A DNA stretch of 64,000 nucleotides, taken from the NCBI GenBank assembly GCA_902826685.1, contig CADEFT010000016.1, forward strand, positions 59,676 through 123,675. The letters run 5' to 3'. Below are positions 25,958 to 34,800 of the stretch, piece by piece. The translations under genes were made by a program, and so were the position numbers. The notes beneath the pieces are model-generated. The model ran no database searches, was not told where the DNA came from, and worked only from the letters and a program-made list of their open reading frames with translations. The stretch's first letter is position 1. Every line of letters begins with the position of its first letter. This stretch comes from an uncultured Acidobacteriota bacterium. Lineage in GTDB: Bacteria; Acidobacteriota; Terriglobia; Bryobacterales; Bryobacteraceae.

Positions 25958-26537
25958 ACTTTGCTTTCGGCGGACTGATCATGATGTGCGCGCCGGCGGT
26001 GCCGGGATACATGAGCCATGGCGCGGTGCCGGGGGTGATTGACAGTCCCGTCGATTCCGGTGTCGCGTACGGTACATAGACGACCCAGCGCAGATAGGAA
26101 TCGATCACTTCGCCCTTGGCCGCGTCAAAGCCGGTGCCGGTGAGCACATAGAGCATGCGCGCTTCACGCGGCATCTTCACCTTGCCGTCGTCGACTTCTT
26201 TCCAGCGCTGCTCATGACGCTCCTTGCCTTTGTATTGAGCCGCCAACTCGCGTCCACGCGCCATGAACGGTTCCAGATCCTTGTGATAGCAGGCGACGGA
26301 GAAACCCTTGGCCGCGGGGTCGTCGGCGAGACAAATGAGATCGCCGGTGCCCTTGCGCAGCGAGACGACTTCGCCCTTGGCGTTGTAGCCGAGCACGGCG
26401 GCCGTCGCGCGGCGTTCCTTGGGCGCGGCCAGGATCGAGGACGCGATCTGGTTTTCGGGAGACGCGGTCTCGGCCGCGGCGAGAGCGCCGGCCAGAGTGG
26501 CATGGGCCACGGCCATGAGTAGGCGAGGTGTCTGCAT
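25956..26537 (-). CDS. Secreted protein of unknown function
   Basis: A 193-residue protein with a signal peptide (residues 1-22, LLMAVAHATLAGALAAAE). The body contains AAVLGYNAKGEVVSLRKGTG, DLICLADDPAAKGFSVACYH and PREARMLYVLTGTGFDAAKG, and ends with a Tyr/Trp-rich part. No known catalytic motif is seen. ATG 26537 gives a clean signal peptide; a longer frame to 26648 adds an unlikely N-terminus. A copy of its 3' end lies just downstream at 25876-25936. Confidence 0.65.
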   Translation of the reverse strand: MQTPRLLMAVAHATLAGALAAAETASPENQIASSILAAPKERRATAAVLGYNAKGEVVSLRKGTGDLICLADDPAAKGFSVACYHKDLEPFMARGRELAAQYKGKERHEQRWKEVDDGKVKMPREARMLYVLTGTGFDAAKGEVIDSYLRWVVYVPYATPESTGLSITPGTAPWLMYPGTAGAHIMISPPKAK

Positions 26538-27002
26538 ATCGCATCTATTGTTTCCATTTTTTAAACGCCAGGTCAACGCGTGGTTGCGGGTGGCAAAAAT
26601 GTGGCGCGCGAAAGACCGCGGGGGCGCTCGAAAAGTGGGTGATTGCAAAGCCGTTGTTTGGCCATTCCCAAATTTGGCCGCGATTTAACTGCCTTTTTTT
26701 CATAAATCTGCCCGATGAGCATCCCGTGTCCCCGCTCGGGGCGGCCGAGCCTTGAGTGCAGATAGCAGGAGATTGTCTCCGGCTGACTTGAAAGGAGCAC
26801 CCCACATGGAAGATTTCCCTGGCGGCTGGCCCGACGTGAACCCTCCGGCGTGGCTGTAATCGCGCTCGAAGGAACCGGTGGCAGTTTGGTCAATTAGTTG
26901 ACAGCGGAGCGGTAATACGGTAAGGGTTGAGGGGTGCGGTGTTATCCGTGCCCCGGCCCGAGCCGTCGCCATGCGGCTATTTCCCCGCTTTAGACAGTCG
27001 AA
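26538..27002. other. Intergenic region with hairpins and a possible 17-residue ORF
   Basis: A 465-base divergent gap. It contains two alternative hairpins, CCCCG-CT-CGGGG at 26730-26741 and GCTCGG/CCGAGC at 26734-26750, a GGAGA-TTG-TCTCC hairpin at 26768-26780, then AAAGGAG (26791-26797) placed 8 bases before an ATG. A TTGACA at 26898-26903 has no good -10 partner. The region might hold a structured leader RNA, but I cannot match it to a known riboswitch. Confidence 0.35.
26806..26859 (+). CDS. Possible 17-residue peptide
   Basis: ATG 26806 is preceded at good spacing by AAAGGAG and opens a frame of 17 codons encoding MEDFPGGWPDVNPPAWL, rich in Pro, Trp and Gly. It could be a leader peptide or a small peptide in its own right; it could equally be chance. 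The next gene on this strand is the CHAT protein at 27003. Confidence 0.2.
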   Translation: MEDFPGGWPDVNPPAWL

Positions 27003-29363
27003 ATGCAACCGGCTTTTCTGGGAACTTTTCTTTTAAGCGTCCTATTCGTGAATGGCCATGGCTATTCCGGACGCAAATCGTCCTCCTCCGCGGTGCCTTT
27101 TAGCGCCGGGGAGAAACAGATCCTGGCGGGCGTTCGGACGCTGATCGACGCCCGGTCGTTCAACGCGGCCGCGCGCCTGGCGTCGAACGAAGCAACCGAA
27201 GCGAAATCCAAGGGACGGCGCTACGCCTCGGCATTGTTCTCCTATTACGCCAGCCGCGCTTATGGCAGTGGCGGGGCATGGGGGCAGGCCACGGCGAGCG
27301 CCGGAGAGTGCCGCCGCACGGCGCAGGAAATCGGAAACGATGAACTGATCTCCGCCTGCAGCTTCACGCTAGCCGGCGCCTACCTGATCAGCAACGAACC
27401 CGAACTGGCGTCGCGCGAATCGAAGGTCATGATCAGCCACGCGGGGCAATCGAAGCCGAACGTCGGCGTCTATGCGCTGGCGAGCGCGATCGCCGCCAAC
27501 GAAGGAAACCTCAACGAGGCGCTTCAATATTCGGGCCGCGCGGTGTCGGGCGCGTTCGCCACCGGAAGCCTGGAAGAACTGGGGCTCGCCTATAACGAAC
27601 GCGGCCTGCTGTTTCTGAAATCCGGACGCAGCGACGATGCCTCGCTCGCCTTGGCCGAGGCGTTCCGGCTGCGTCAGATGGCGAAATCGAAGAGGCTCGG
27701 CCAGAGCTATCACAGCATGGGCCGGCTGATGCTTGGGACCGGACGGTTCACCGAGGCCCGGCACATGTTCACCAAGGCCATCGAGTCGCCCGAGCACGAT
27801 CTGCTGCCATGGAGCTACTTCCGCCTCGCTCAGGCGAGCCGCGCGTTGAACGAGTGCGAACGGGCCATTGAGGAAACGCGCACCAGCATCGCGTTGGTGC
27901 GGGCGATGCGGCTCGACCATCCTTTCGGAAACGATCTGCAGGTAGGCGCGGAGGCGCGGCTGCAGGATGTGGCCGACTTCTTTCTGAAACTGGCGGTGGA
28001 ATGCGGCGGGGACCGGACCGAAGAGGCGTTCCTGGTGGATCAGGAACATCGCGCGGCGAGCCTGTCGTTGCGCGCCGAAACCGCCGAATCGTGGCGCAAG
28101 AAACTGCCCGAAGATTATTTCGCCAAACTCGCCAAGCTGCGCAATCTCGAAGCCGAAGCCATACGCACGCGCCGCCATCCGGGCGCGGACCTGTTGAGCC
28201 TGCGGGCGGATCTGGCCGCGGCGGAAACGCGGTCCGGGCTGGAGGCGGCGGCTCAGTACGATTCCTCGCCCGCTGAGCGAAGCGCGCGGCTGCGGCGTAG
28301 TCTGGCCAAGGGCGAAGTGCTCGTCTCGTTCCACCTGGGCTCTCCGCATTCCTATGCCTTCACCTTGAAGGATGGCGCGCTGGCGGTGCGACGGTTGCCG
28401 GATAAGGAAACCATCGCCGCGCAGGTCGAACAGTTCCGCAAGGCGGTGGAGGCGGGCTCGGGCGAAGCGAAGAGCTTGGGGGCGTCGCTTTACCGCGAGT
28501 TGTTCGGCGCGCTCTCCGGTGGACCCGATGGGCTGCTGACCATCGTCCCCGACGACGTACTGTATGGACTGCCTTTCGGCGCGCTGGTGATCGACGGCGC
28601 GGCCGGTACATATCTGGCCCAGCGCTATGCGATCCGTCTGGCACCGTCGGCGTTCTTCTTCGGCGGGCGGCGCGCGCATCCGCGTCCGCTCAAGTTTGCC
28701 GGTGTTGGCGATCCCGTGTTCAACAAAGCCGATCCGCGATGGGAAGGGGACCGGCTGCCCGCCTGGATGCGTCCGGCGCCGGTGCAATTGGCGCGGCTGA
28801 TCTCGAGTGCGGACGAAGTGCGGGACGCGGCGCGGTTGTGGCGCGACAGCCGCCTGGTGATGGGAGGCGATATCGAGATCGCGCGCATTGAACAGGCGGT
28901 ACGCGAGGCGCCGGGCATTCTGCACGTGGCCACGCACATCCTGCGCCGCGACGAGAAGTTTTCGCCTTCCATCGCTTTGGGCCTGGACCGGGCGGGGAAG
29001 TTGAAAGTCTGGACGGCGGCGGACATCGCAGCGATGGACAACGCGCCGGAGTTCGTTACGCTGAGCGGCTGCGGGTCGGGACGTGGACCGGCGCTGCGGG
29101 GCGCCGGACTGCTCGGATTGACGCGATCGTGGCTGATGGCGGGCTCGCGTGCCGTGGTGGTGAGCTACTGGCCGGTCCCCGAAGAATCGCACCGGCTGTT
29201 TGAGACGTACTACAAGACGCTGCGGGACCTCGAAAGCGAGTCTGCTTCCTCGCGCCGGGCGGCCAAGGCGCTGCAGCGGACCCAGGTGGAAGCGATCGGA
29301 CGCGGGGGATGGCAAGCGGAGCCGCGATACTGGTCGGCGTATTTCGTAATCGGAGCGCTGTAA
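27003..29363 (+). CDS. Secreted TPR-CHAT domain protein (caspase-like peptidase)
   Basis: A 786-residue protein. Residues 1-20 look like a signal peptide. Residues 40-400 are alpha-helical TPR-like repeats (for example LGQSYHSMGRLMLGTGRFTE). The C-terminal third is a CHAT domain, the caspase-related cysteine peptidase fold: the catalytic pair is His645 in ILHVATHILRRDE and Cys690 in VTLSGCGSGRGP, followed by GLTRSWLMAGSRAVVVSYWP. CHAT proteases with TPRs act in programmed cell death and in type III-E CRISPR (Craspase), but here no CRISPR or gasdermin gene is adjacent. No ribosome-binding site is clear at ATG 27003. Confidence 0.85.
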   Translation: MQPAFLGTFLLSVLFVNGHGYSGRKSSSSAVPFSAGEKQILAGVRTLIDARSFNAAARLASNEATEAKSKGRRYASALFSYYASRAYGSGGAWGQATASAGECRRTAQEIGNDELISACSFTLAGAYLISNEPELASRESKVMISHAGQSKPNVGVYALASAIAANEGNLNEALQYSGRAVSGAFATGSLEELGLAYNERGLLFLKSGRSDDASLALAEAFRLRQMAKSKRLGQSYHSMGRLMLGTGRFTEARHMFTKAIESPEHDLLPWSYFRLAQASRALNECERAIEETRTSIALVRAMRLDHPFGNDLQVGAEARLQDVADFFLKLAVECGGDRTEEAFLVDQEHRAASLSLRAETAESWRKKLPEDYFAKLAKLRNLEAEAIRTRRHPGADLLSLRADLAAAETRSGLEAAAQYDSSPAERSARLRRSLAKGEVLVSFHLGSPHSYAFTLKDGALAVRRLPDKETIAAQVEQFRKAVEAGSGEAKSLGASLYRELFGALSGGPDGLLTIVPDDVLYGLPFGALVIDGAAGTYLAQRYAIRLAPSAFFFGGRRAHPRPLKFAGVGDPVFNKADPRWEGDRLPAWMRPAPVQLARLISSADEVRDAARLWRDSRLVMGGDIEIARIEQAVREAPGILHVATHILRRDEKFSPSIALGLDRAGKLKVWTAADIAAMDNAPEFVTLSGCGSGRGPALRGAGLLGLTRSWLMAGSRAVVVSYWPVPEESHRLFETYYKTLRDLESESASSRRAAKALQRTQVEAIGRGGWQAEPRYWSAYFVIGAL

Positions 29364-29577
29364 GGACCGGATTAAAGCTTACGCCGCCCAGTGCCGAAGA
29401 GTTCATTGATACCTACAAGCGAACTTCGGACGCTGCGGCGGAGGACAGTTTCCCGACTCCGTCGGGTGTCCGGCGGCTGTGCGCGGTTTCGCCTCGAAAT
29501 TGGAACCGCCACAGCCGCACCTTTTATGGGATTTTGGCGTGGGTACTCCCCGATCGTTCTCTATCGCCTCCCATTAG

Positions 29578-29721
29578 CCGAAACGCCATGATGGAAGACG
29601 CTGGATCGCCGAAACGCTGGAACTGCCTGGTGTGATGTGCTACGGTCAATCGCGCGAGGAAGCTATCACCAACACCGAACGGTTAGCGATCGATGTGATT
29701 GCAGACCGCATGAAACCGTAG
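29578..29721 (+). pseudogene. HicB-type antitoxin remnant
   Basis: The frame from just after a TAG at 29575 to the TAG at 29719 encodes DGRRWIAETLELPGVMCYGQ, then SREEAITNTERLAIDVIADR. This matches the N-terminal HicB fold (pattern: GRWIAEVPELPGVMAYGxTREEA ... LALxVIADR). No start codon and no upstream strand remain, so it is a 48-codon fragment. A HicA toxin gene was looked for downstream but not found with confidence. Confidence 0.6.
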
Positions 29722-29917
29722 GCGACCACGAAGAAGATAGCCAATTCCCGAAGCGTTCGTGTACGCTTTTCTGCGACGCCAAGGGAGGTCAAAGTCACTC
29801 CGGAAATTATGCCAGACCTTGCGGTTCACCCTTGAACCCGGGACCGGGCAGGGGGAGCGTACTAACGCCCGGACAGCGTCGGTGCCGTACGAACCAGAGC
29901 GCCGTACCGGTCTCCTG

Positions 29918-29997
29918 CGTTGGGTCACGCGCAGCACGACGTCTTATTCGAATTCACTCAACCGCCCCAATATTCCCGCGATCGGATATGGGTTCCT
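29918..29997. repeat. 80-bp exact direct repeat, upstream copy
   Basis: Bases 29918-29997 are identical to 30817-30896, which lie inside the following serine hydrolase gene and encode RWVTRSTTSYSNSLNRPNIP plus the next seven residues. The match stops sharply at both ends. The upstream copy is not part of an intact gene. Confidence 0.95.
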
Positions 29998-30006
29998 TCG
30001 GAGCGA

Positions 30007-30048
30007 TGGTAAAATCGAACCCACCTGGGTTTATCCATAGAACCCAGG
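30007..30048 (+). promoter_or_regulatory. Extended -10 promoter and leader hairpin for the serine hydrolase gene
   Basis: TGGTAAAAT (30007-30015) fits an extended -10 element (TGnTATAAT, one mismatch). Transcription would begin near 30022. The leader then carries CCTGGGTT (30024-30031), a 9-base loop and AACCCAGG (30041-30048), a perfect 8-base stem ending two bases before the strong AAGGAGG ribosome-binding site (30050-30056) of the gene at 30061. A competing stem, AACCCA/TGGGTT at 30018-30031, uses the same middle segment. No -35 box is evident. Confidence 0.45.
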
Positions 30049-30060
30049 CAAGGAGGCTGG

Positions 30061-31098
30061 ATGAAGAGATTGCTCCTGATGGGTTGGATTTGCAGCACGG
30101 TTATCCTGGCGGCGAACTACCCGGGAGCCCATTGGGAAATGCACAGCCGGGCCGGATGGTCGGCGCCGCTGCTGCAAGCAACCAGGAATTTCGCCAGTAC
30201 CAGGAAGACCGCGGCCATGATGATTGTGCAGGACGGGCGCGTCGTAGATCAGTGGGGGGATGTGGCCAGGAAGATCGAAGTGCGGTCGATTCGCAAGAGC
30301 TTGTTGAGTGCGCTCTACGGGATTCACGTTGCGGAAGGGCGAATTGACCTCGGCAGGACGCTCGACGATCTGGGCCTGGACGACAGGCCTCCAGCCCTGA
30401 CGACAGAAGAGAAGCAGGCGACGATCCTCGATCTGCTGCGCGCGCGTTCTGGCGTCTATCATATGGCTGCGCGGGAAACTGCGGTGATGCGAGCCGGCCG
30501 GCCCGCGCGGGGTAGCCAACCACCCGGCAGCTTCTACTACTACAATAACTGGGACTTTAACGTACTGGGCGCTATCTTTGAGAAGCTGACCGGCAAGAAG
30601 ATTTTCGATGATTTTGCTGAACGTATCGCGCGGCCGGTCGGAATGGAAGACTATGTGGCAGGTGATGGGAGATTCGCCGGGGCGGAAGGTTCGACCTTAG
30701 CCGGCGAGTCCCAGTATTTGAACTACATCTTCTCGATGAGCGCCCGCGACATGGCGCGATTCGGATACCTGTACTTGCGAATGGGTCTTTGGCGGGATCG
30801 CCAGATTGTTCCGGCTCGTTGGGTCACGCGCAGCACGACGTCTTATTCGAATTCACTCAACCGCCCCAATATTCCCGCGATCGGATATGGGTTCCTATGG
30901 TGGGTGACGGACTGGGGTTATGAGGCCTTGGGCCAGGACGGCCATGTGATTGCCGTGATTCCGACCAAGGATCTCGTGATCGTACACCGCGTGCACTACG
31001 ATCCTCCCCGGGAAGACGCGGTCGCATATCGAGATGTCGACGCCATGGTCAGAATGGTCACCGCGGCCGCGCCCGCCCGCGATGCGGCCCCAGAATAG
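30061..31098 (+). CDS. Secreted beta-lactamase-family serine hydrolase
   Basis: A 345-residue member of the serine beta-lactamase superfamily with a signal peptide (residues 1-18). The nucleophile motif is Ser76-Ile-Arg-Lys79 in VRSIRKSLLSALYG; the second motif is YNN at 161-163; GQDGHVIAVIPTKDLV is the C-terminal strand that normally bears the H/K-T-G box. Likely a periplasmic or secreted esterase/peptidase. ATG 30061 has AAGGAGG four bases upstream. Codons 253-278 are within the 80-base segment duplicated upstream at 29918. Confidence 0.88.
   Translation: MKRLLLMGWICSTVILAANYPGAHWEMHSRAGWSAPLLQATRNFASTRKTAAMMIVQDGRVVDQWGDVARKIEVRSIRKSLLSALYGIHVAEGRIDLGRTLDDLGLDDRPPALTTEEKQATILDLLRARSGVYHMAARETAVMRAGRPARGSQPPGSFYYYNNWDFNVLGAIFEKLTGKKIFDDFAERIARPVGMEDYVAGDGRFAGAEGSTLAGESQYLNYIFSMSARDMARFGYLYLRMGLWRDRQIVPARWVTRSTTSYSNSLNRPNIPAIGYGFLWWVTDWGYEALGQDGHVIAVIPTKDLVIVHRVHYDPPREDAVAYRDVDAMVRMVTAAAPARDAAPE
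30817..30896. repeat. 80-bp exact direct repeat, intragenic copy
   Basis: Identical to 29918-29997, 899 bases upstream. Here the segment is in frame within the serine hydrolase and is presumably the source copy. Confidence 0.95.
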
Positions 31099-31224
31099 AC
31101 AGGACGAGCCTTTCAGAGGGCACGTCATTTGCACCAGCGCGCCCGCTGTGACGCTCGCTTCTTTTGCAATTCCCGCAACGTCAGTTGTGCACGAAACTCA
31201 ATCCCTAGTTGATGTTGAGCCTTC

Positions 31225-31250
31225 TTGACAATTTCTAAACATGCGTTTAG
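31225..31250 (+). promoter_or_regulatory. TTGACA box with overlapping inverted repeat
   Basis: A consensus -35 TTGACA (31225-31230) is followed by CTAAAC-ATGC-GTTTAG (31235-31250), a perfect 6-base inverted repeat lying where the spacer and -10 would be; TTTAGT or TAGTTC would be a weak -10. The layout resembles a TetR-type operator in front of the broken reductase gene at 31272, which has GGGGAGGAG upstream of its ATG. Confidence 0.45.
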
Positions 31251-31271
31251 TTCTAAGGGGAGGAGCACGCG

Positions 31272-31710
31272 ATGGACAACGGACAGTCACGAGTTACGAT
31301 TCACATGGCTTCGAGCCTCGACGGTTTCGTCGCGGCTCGCGATGGGCGCGTGGACTGGCTTGAGACCTCGGACCGCTTTGACACTGGCGAGATGTTGACG
31401 CCGGAGGCGTTTGATGCCTTTCTTCAGTCGATCGACTGCTATGTGATGGGTTCGCGGACCTACGAGACAGCGCTCAATTTCGAGTCCAACGGGAAGGGGT
31501 AGGCTTACGGAGACAAGCCGGTCTTCGTTCTCACCCCACCGCTCCCTCGCAAAGCGCCGGGAGACCGTCGACTTTCACGGGGGCGATCTTCGACAGCTTG
31601 TAGACGACAAATTGAAACCAAATGGACCTCCGCCTGCGCCAAAGTATCGAAGTCGCATGAGGTGTCGCGGCAAGTCCTCCTGCTGTAGGCCCAGGGTGGG
31701 TCTCGAAAAG
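31272..31710 (+). pseudogene. Dihydrofolate reductase-like (RibD C-terminal domain) pseudogene
   Basis: The first 76 codons encode RVTIHMASSLDGFVAARDGR, VDWLETSDRF and YVMGSRTYETALNFE, the start of a YwjB/RibD_C-type reductase. An in-frame TAG at 31500 then interrupts the expected GKGWAYGDKPVFVLT: homologues have Trp there and the frame continues AYGDKPVFVLTPP after the stop. Further on the homology passes to another frame (ETVDFHGGDLRQLVDDKLKP at about 31561-31620) and the GG-rich C-terminal part (WLVGGG...) is missing. The gene is therefore inactivated by a nonsense change, a frameshift and a deletion. Intact promoter elements remain upstream. Confidence 0.8.
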
Positions 31711-31811
31711 GCCCACCGGTGAGCCTGTCGGCCATGAGCTCGGCCTCTTTGAGGCTGAGGGCGAGCTCGGCGACGCGCGTCGACGCGTCCGATAACGGTT
31801 ATTATGTAAAA

Positions 31812-34800
31812 TTAGAACGAATACCGCAGCCCCAATTGGATCTTCCTCGGCGGCACCTCCGTCGCCCCTTCATTCAGAAACGCCGGCGACGTGAAGATTC
31901 CTTCCGGGATGCCCCAATCTCTCGAATTGGTGGTGTTGAAGAAATTGGCGTGGATCTGGAATCGGTGTCCTTCGCGCACGCGGATGTTCTTCAGCAGGCC
32001 GAAGTCCAGGCGATTGATGCCGTTGGATCGCAGAATCCCGCGGCCGGCATTGCCGATGGGACTCTGAACCGTCGCCGGCAGGAACAGCGACCGTCCGCCG
32101 GCGGACTGCACTTCGCGCACCGTCATTCGCGCCAGGTCGAGCGAGGTGTTGAGGAACGGGCGCGTCGAGATTCCCACCGGATTGCCGAGCAGCACGGCGC
32201 CGGGATCGGTTCCGTTCAGCACCGTATAGGGCGCTCCGGATTGCAGGGTGAGGAATCCGTTGATCTGCCAGCCTCCGAGGACCTTGCCGGCGATTCCTTT
32301 CTGTTCGCGGAAAACCGGCAGTTCCATGACGCCGTTGACGCTGAAGCGCTGCGGCCGGTCGTAGGTCGAACGGGCGCGTTCGCTACGGCGGTCGAAGGGA
32401 TCCTGCGCGATGGCGATGTCGCCGGTGGTGGAGGCGTTGAAGATCTCGGAAGCGCCGTCGATGAAGGCGCTCCAGGTGTAATGGGCGCCCATGCTGAAGC
32501 TGCGCGAGAAGCGCTTCTCAAGCGACGTTTGCCAGGAATGATAGATCGACGAGGTGCAGTTGCAGCGCTCGCGGATGACGCCGCGGCCGGCGAAGAACCG
32601 CGTGGAGCGGACGACGCCGGGCGCGGTGGCCAGCGTCGGATTTCCGTCGATGCTCTGAAACAGCGCCGTGCCCTTGGTGCCCACCCAGCCGGTGCTGAGC
32701 ACAAAGCCTCCCAACAATTCGCGCTGGAACTGCATCGAGAACTGCTCGGCGAAGGGTGAGCGGAACTGCGCGTTGACGATGGTGCGGGTGAAGATGTTGG
32801 GGTTGGCGACGGCGGGCACGGCTCCGGCGCGGATGGTCGTCATGGCGGCAAACGCGTTTGGCGCGAGCCCGGTCGCCGTGTCGGTGGGGATGTTATACGA
32901 CAGCACCAGCGGGAACGAACTGGCGATGTTGAGGGCGATGTTATTGAACGCCGGATCGTAGGTTCGCGAGTAACCGCCGCGGATTACAAGCTTCGACGCT
33001 CCGGTGAGCCAGCCGAGAGGGCCTTTGCCCTGGCCGGGGCGGTAGCTGAAGCCGATTCTGGGGGCGAAGTTGTTCTTGTCGCGATTGGGGACCGGCGAAA
33101 GCAGGTAGCGCGGATCCCTGTCGTAGAAGTTGTAGATGCGCTCGCTCAGTTTCGAAAGGTTCCGCACCGGATCGCCGGGCGATTCATAGCGCAGACCGTA
33201 GGTGACGGTGAAGTTGGGCTTGATGCGGAATTCGTCCTGCGCAAAGAAGAAGTAGTCGTAGTAGCGGAAGTAGGTGATGAGTTCCCCGCCTCGCAAGGGC
33301 GCGTTGATGACCGCCACGCTGGCCTGATCGTCGATGAGCCGCTGCAGGTTGGCATACTGCAGGCGGCCGCGAATCTGAGGCAGGAAGAACTGGAACTGCT
33401 CCTGGCGGCGGAAATCGAAGCCGAATTTCATCGAGTGGCTGCCGCGCAGCAGCGAGAACGAATCCTGAATCTGATAGTTGTTGAACGTCGCGAACTGGGG
33501 CAGGTTCACCGCCAGCCCGATGGCCGTGCGGCTGGTGGCGGCGTTGAAGCCGTTCAAACCGAGGTCCGGCACTTCGATATTGGGAATGCGCTCGGCCACG
33601 GCTGGATTGGCCGCATTGGTGCTCGACTGGAGGCGGCTGTAGGACACGCGGAATTCGTTGAAGGCGCGCGGGGTGAAGGTGGAAGCGAGGTTGACGCTGG
33701 CCGAACGCGTCTTGTTCGGCACGACGTTGGTCAGTCCGGATGGCGTCAACTGGCCGGTGCCGGTGGACTCGCTGTCGTCGTCCATATAGCGCAAGGTCAA
33801 CGAGTGGCGGTCGTTGAAGCGGTGATCCACTTTGTAGGAGTATTGCCAGTCGTTGAACTTCTGGCCGCCGGCACCGGTGAGGCTGCCGAGCGGAATGACG
33901 CCGGTCTGGCCGTTGACGGTGATGGTACGGCTGTTGCCGTTGGGCGCGCCCGCTGGCAGATTCTCAAGCAGGGCCTGCACGGTGGGGCGGGATCCGGCAA
34001 GCGATTGCAGCACGCGGCGCCCCTCTTCGGTGGGGCTGCCGTTGATGGTGGTGCCGGAACCCAGGCGGCGGTCCGTCCAGCGGAGGGCTGAAACGAAGAA
34101 GAACGTTCTGTCCTTGATAATGCGTCCGCCGAAGGTGCCGCCGAATTGATTTTCCACGCGGTAGAGGGCGCGCACGGGCGTGGGGACCACGCGTTTGTCG
34201 GTGTTGCTGAGCGCGTTCAGATGATTGTCGTTGTGGAACCAGAAGGCGCTGCCGTGCAAGGCGTTGGTGCCGCTCTTGGTGACGATGCTCATCACCGAGC
34301 CGGCCGAGCGCCCGAATTCCGCCAGGAACTGATTGGTGACGAAGCGGACTTCGGCCACGATGTCGGGGTTGTTGAGCGGTTGCAGGAGACCGCCTGTCGA
34401 GGCGTAGTAGGAATCCTGCCCATCGATGAGATAGCTGTTGGACCGCACGCGCATGCCGTTCACCGAATAGTCGAGGCCACCCGATTCGGTGCCATTGTTG
34501 CCGCTACGGATGAAGGACGAATTGCCCGAAGAAATCTGCGCCACGCCGGGCACCGACGCCGCCAGGTTCAGGATGTTGCGATTGGTCGAAAGCGGCAGGT
34601 CGGCGACGCGCTTGGTGTCGAAGGTGGTGCTGACTTCGGCGTTGGTCGTATTGATGAGCGGTACTTCGGACGTTACCTGCACGGTCTCGGCGGCCGAGGA
34701 TACGGTGAGGGTGATATTGAGATCGGCCAGTTGATTGACCGCGAGCGGGATGGGTCCCTGGCGGAAGACTGAGAAGCCGGTTTGTTCGACCGCCACCTGA

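Larger units (their letters stand above)
29364..30060. other. Long gene-free, patchwork region
   Basis: About 700 bases without an intact gene between the CHAT gene and a serine hydrolase. It contains a HicB-like remnant (29578-29721), an exact duplicate of 80 bases of the downstream gene (29918-29997) and the promoter and leader of that gene (30007-30060). The remainder shows only short frames of no recognisable family. It looks like a region of repeated insertion and decay. Confidence 0.6.

Noticed and set aside
29722..29860. HicA toxin after the HicB remnant
   Set aside because: No frame gives the GSH-centred HicA pattern convincingly; only short, ambiguous matches.
31505..31735. Minus-strand 76-codon frame
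   Set aside because: Antisense to the reductase pseudogene remains; no recognised family.
31719..32759. Plus-strand 346-codon frame opposite the TonB receptor
   Set aside because: Antisense to the conserved receptor; composition is typical of shadow frames (His, Arg, Gly, Ala).
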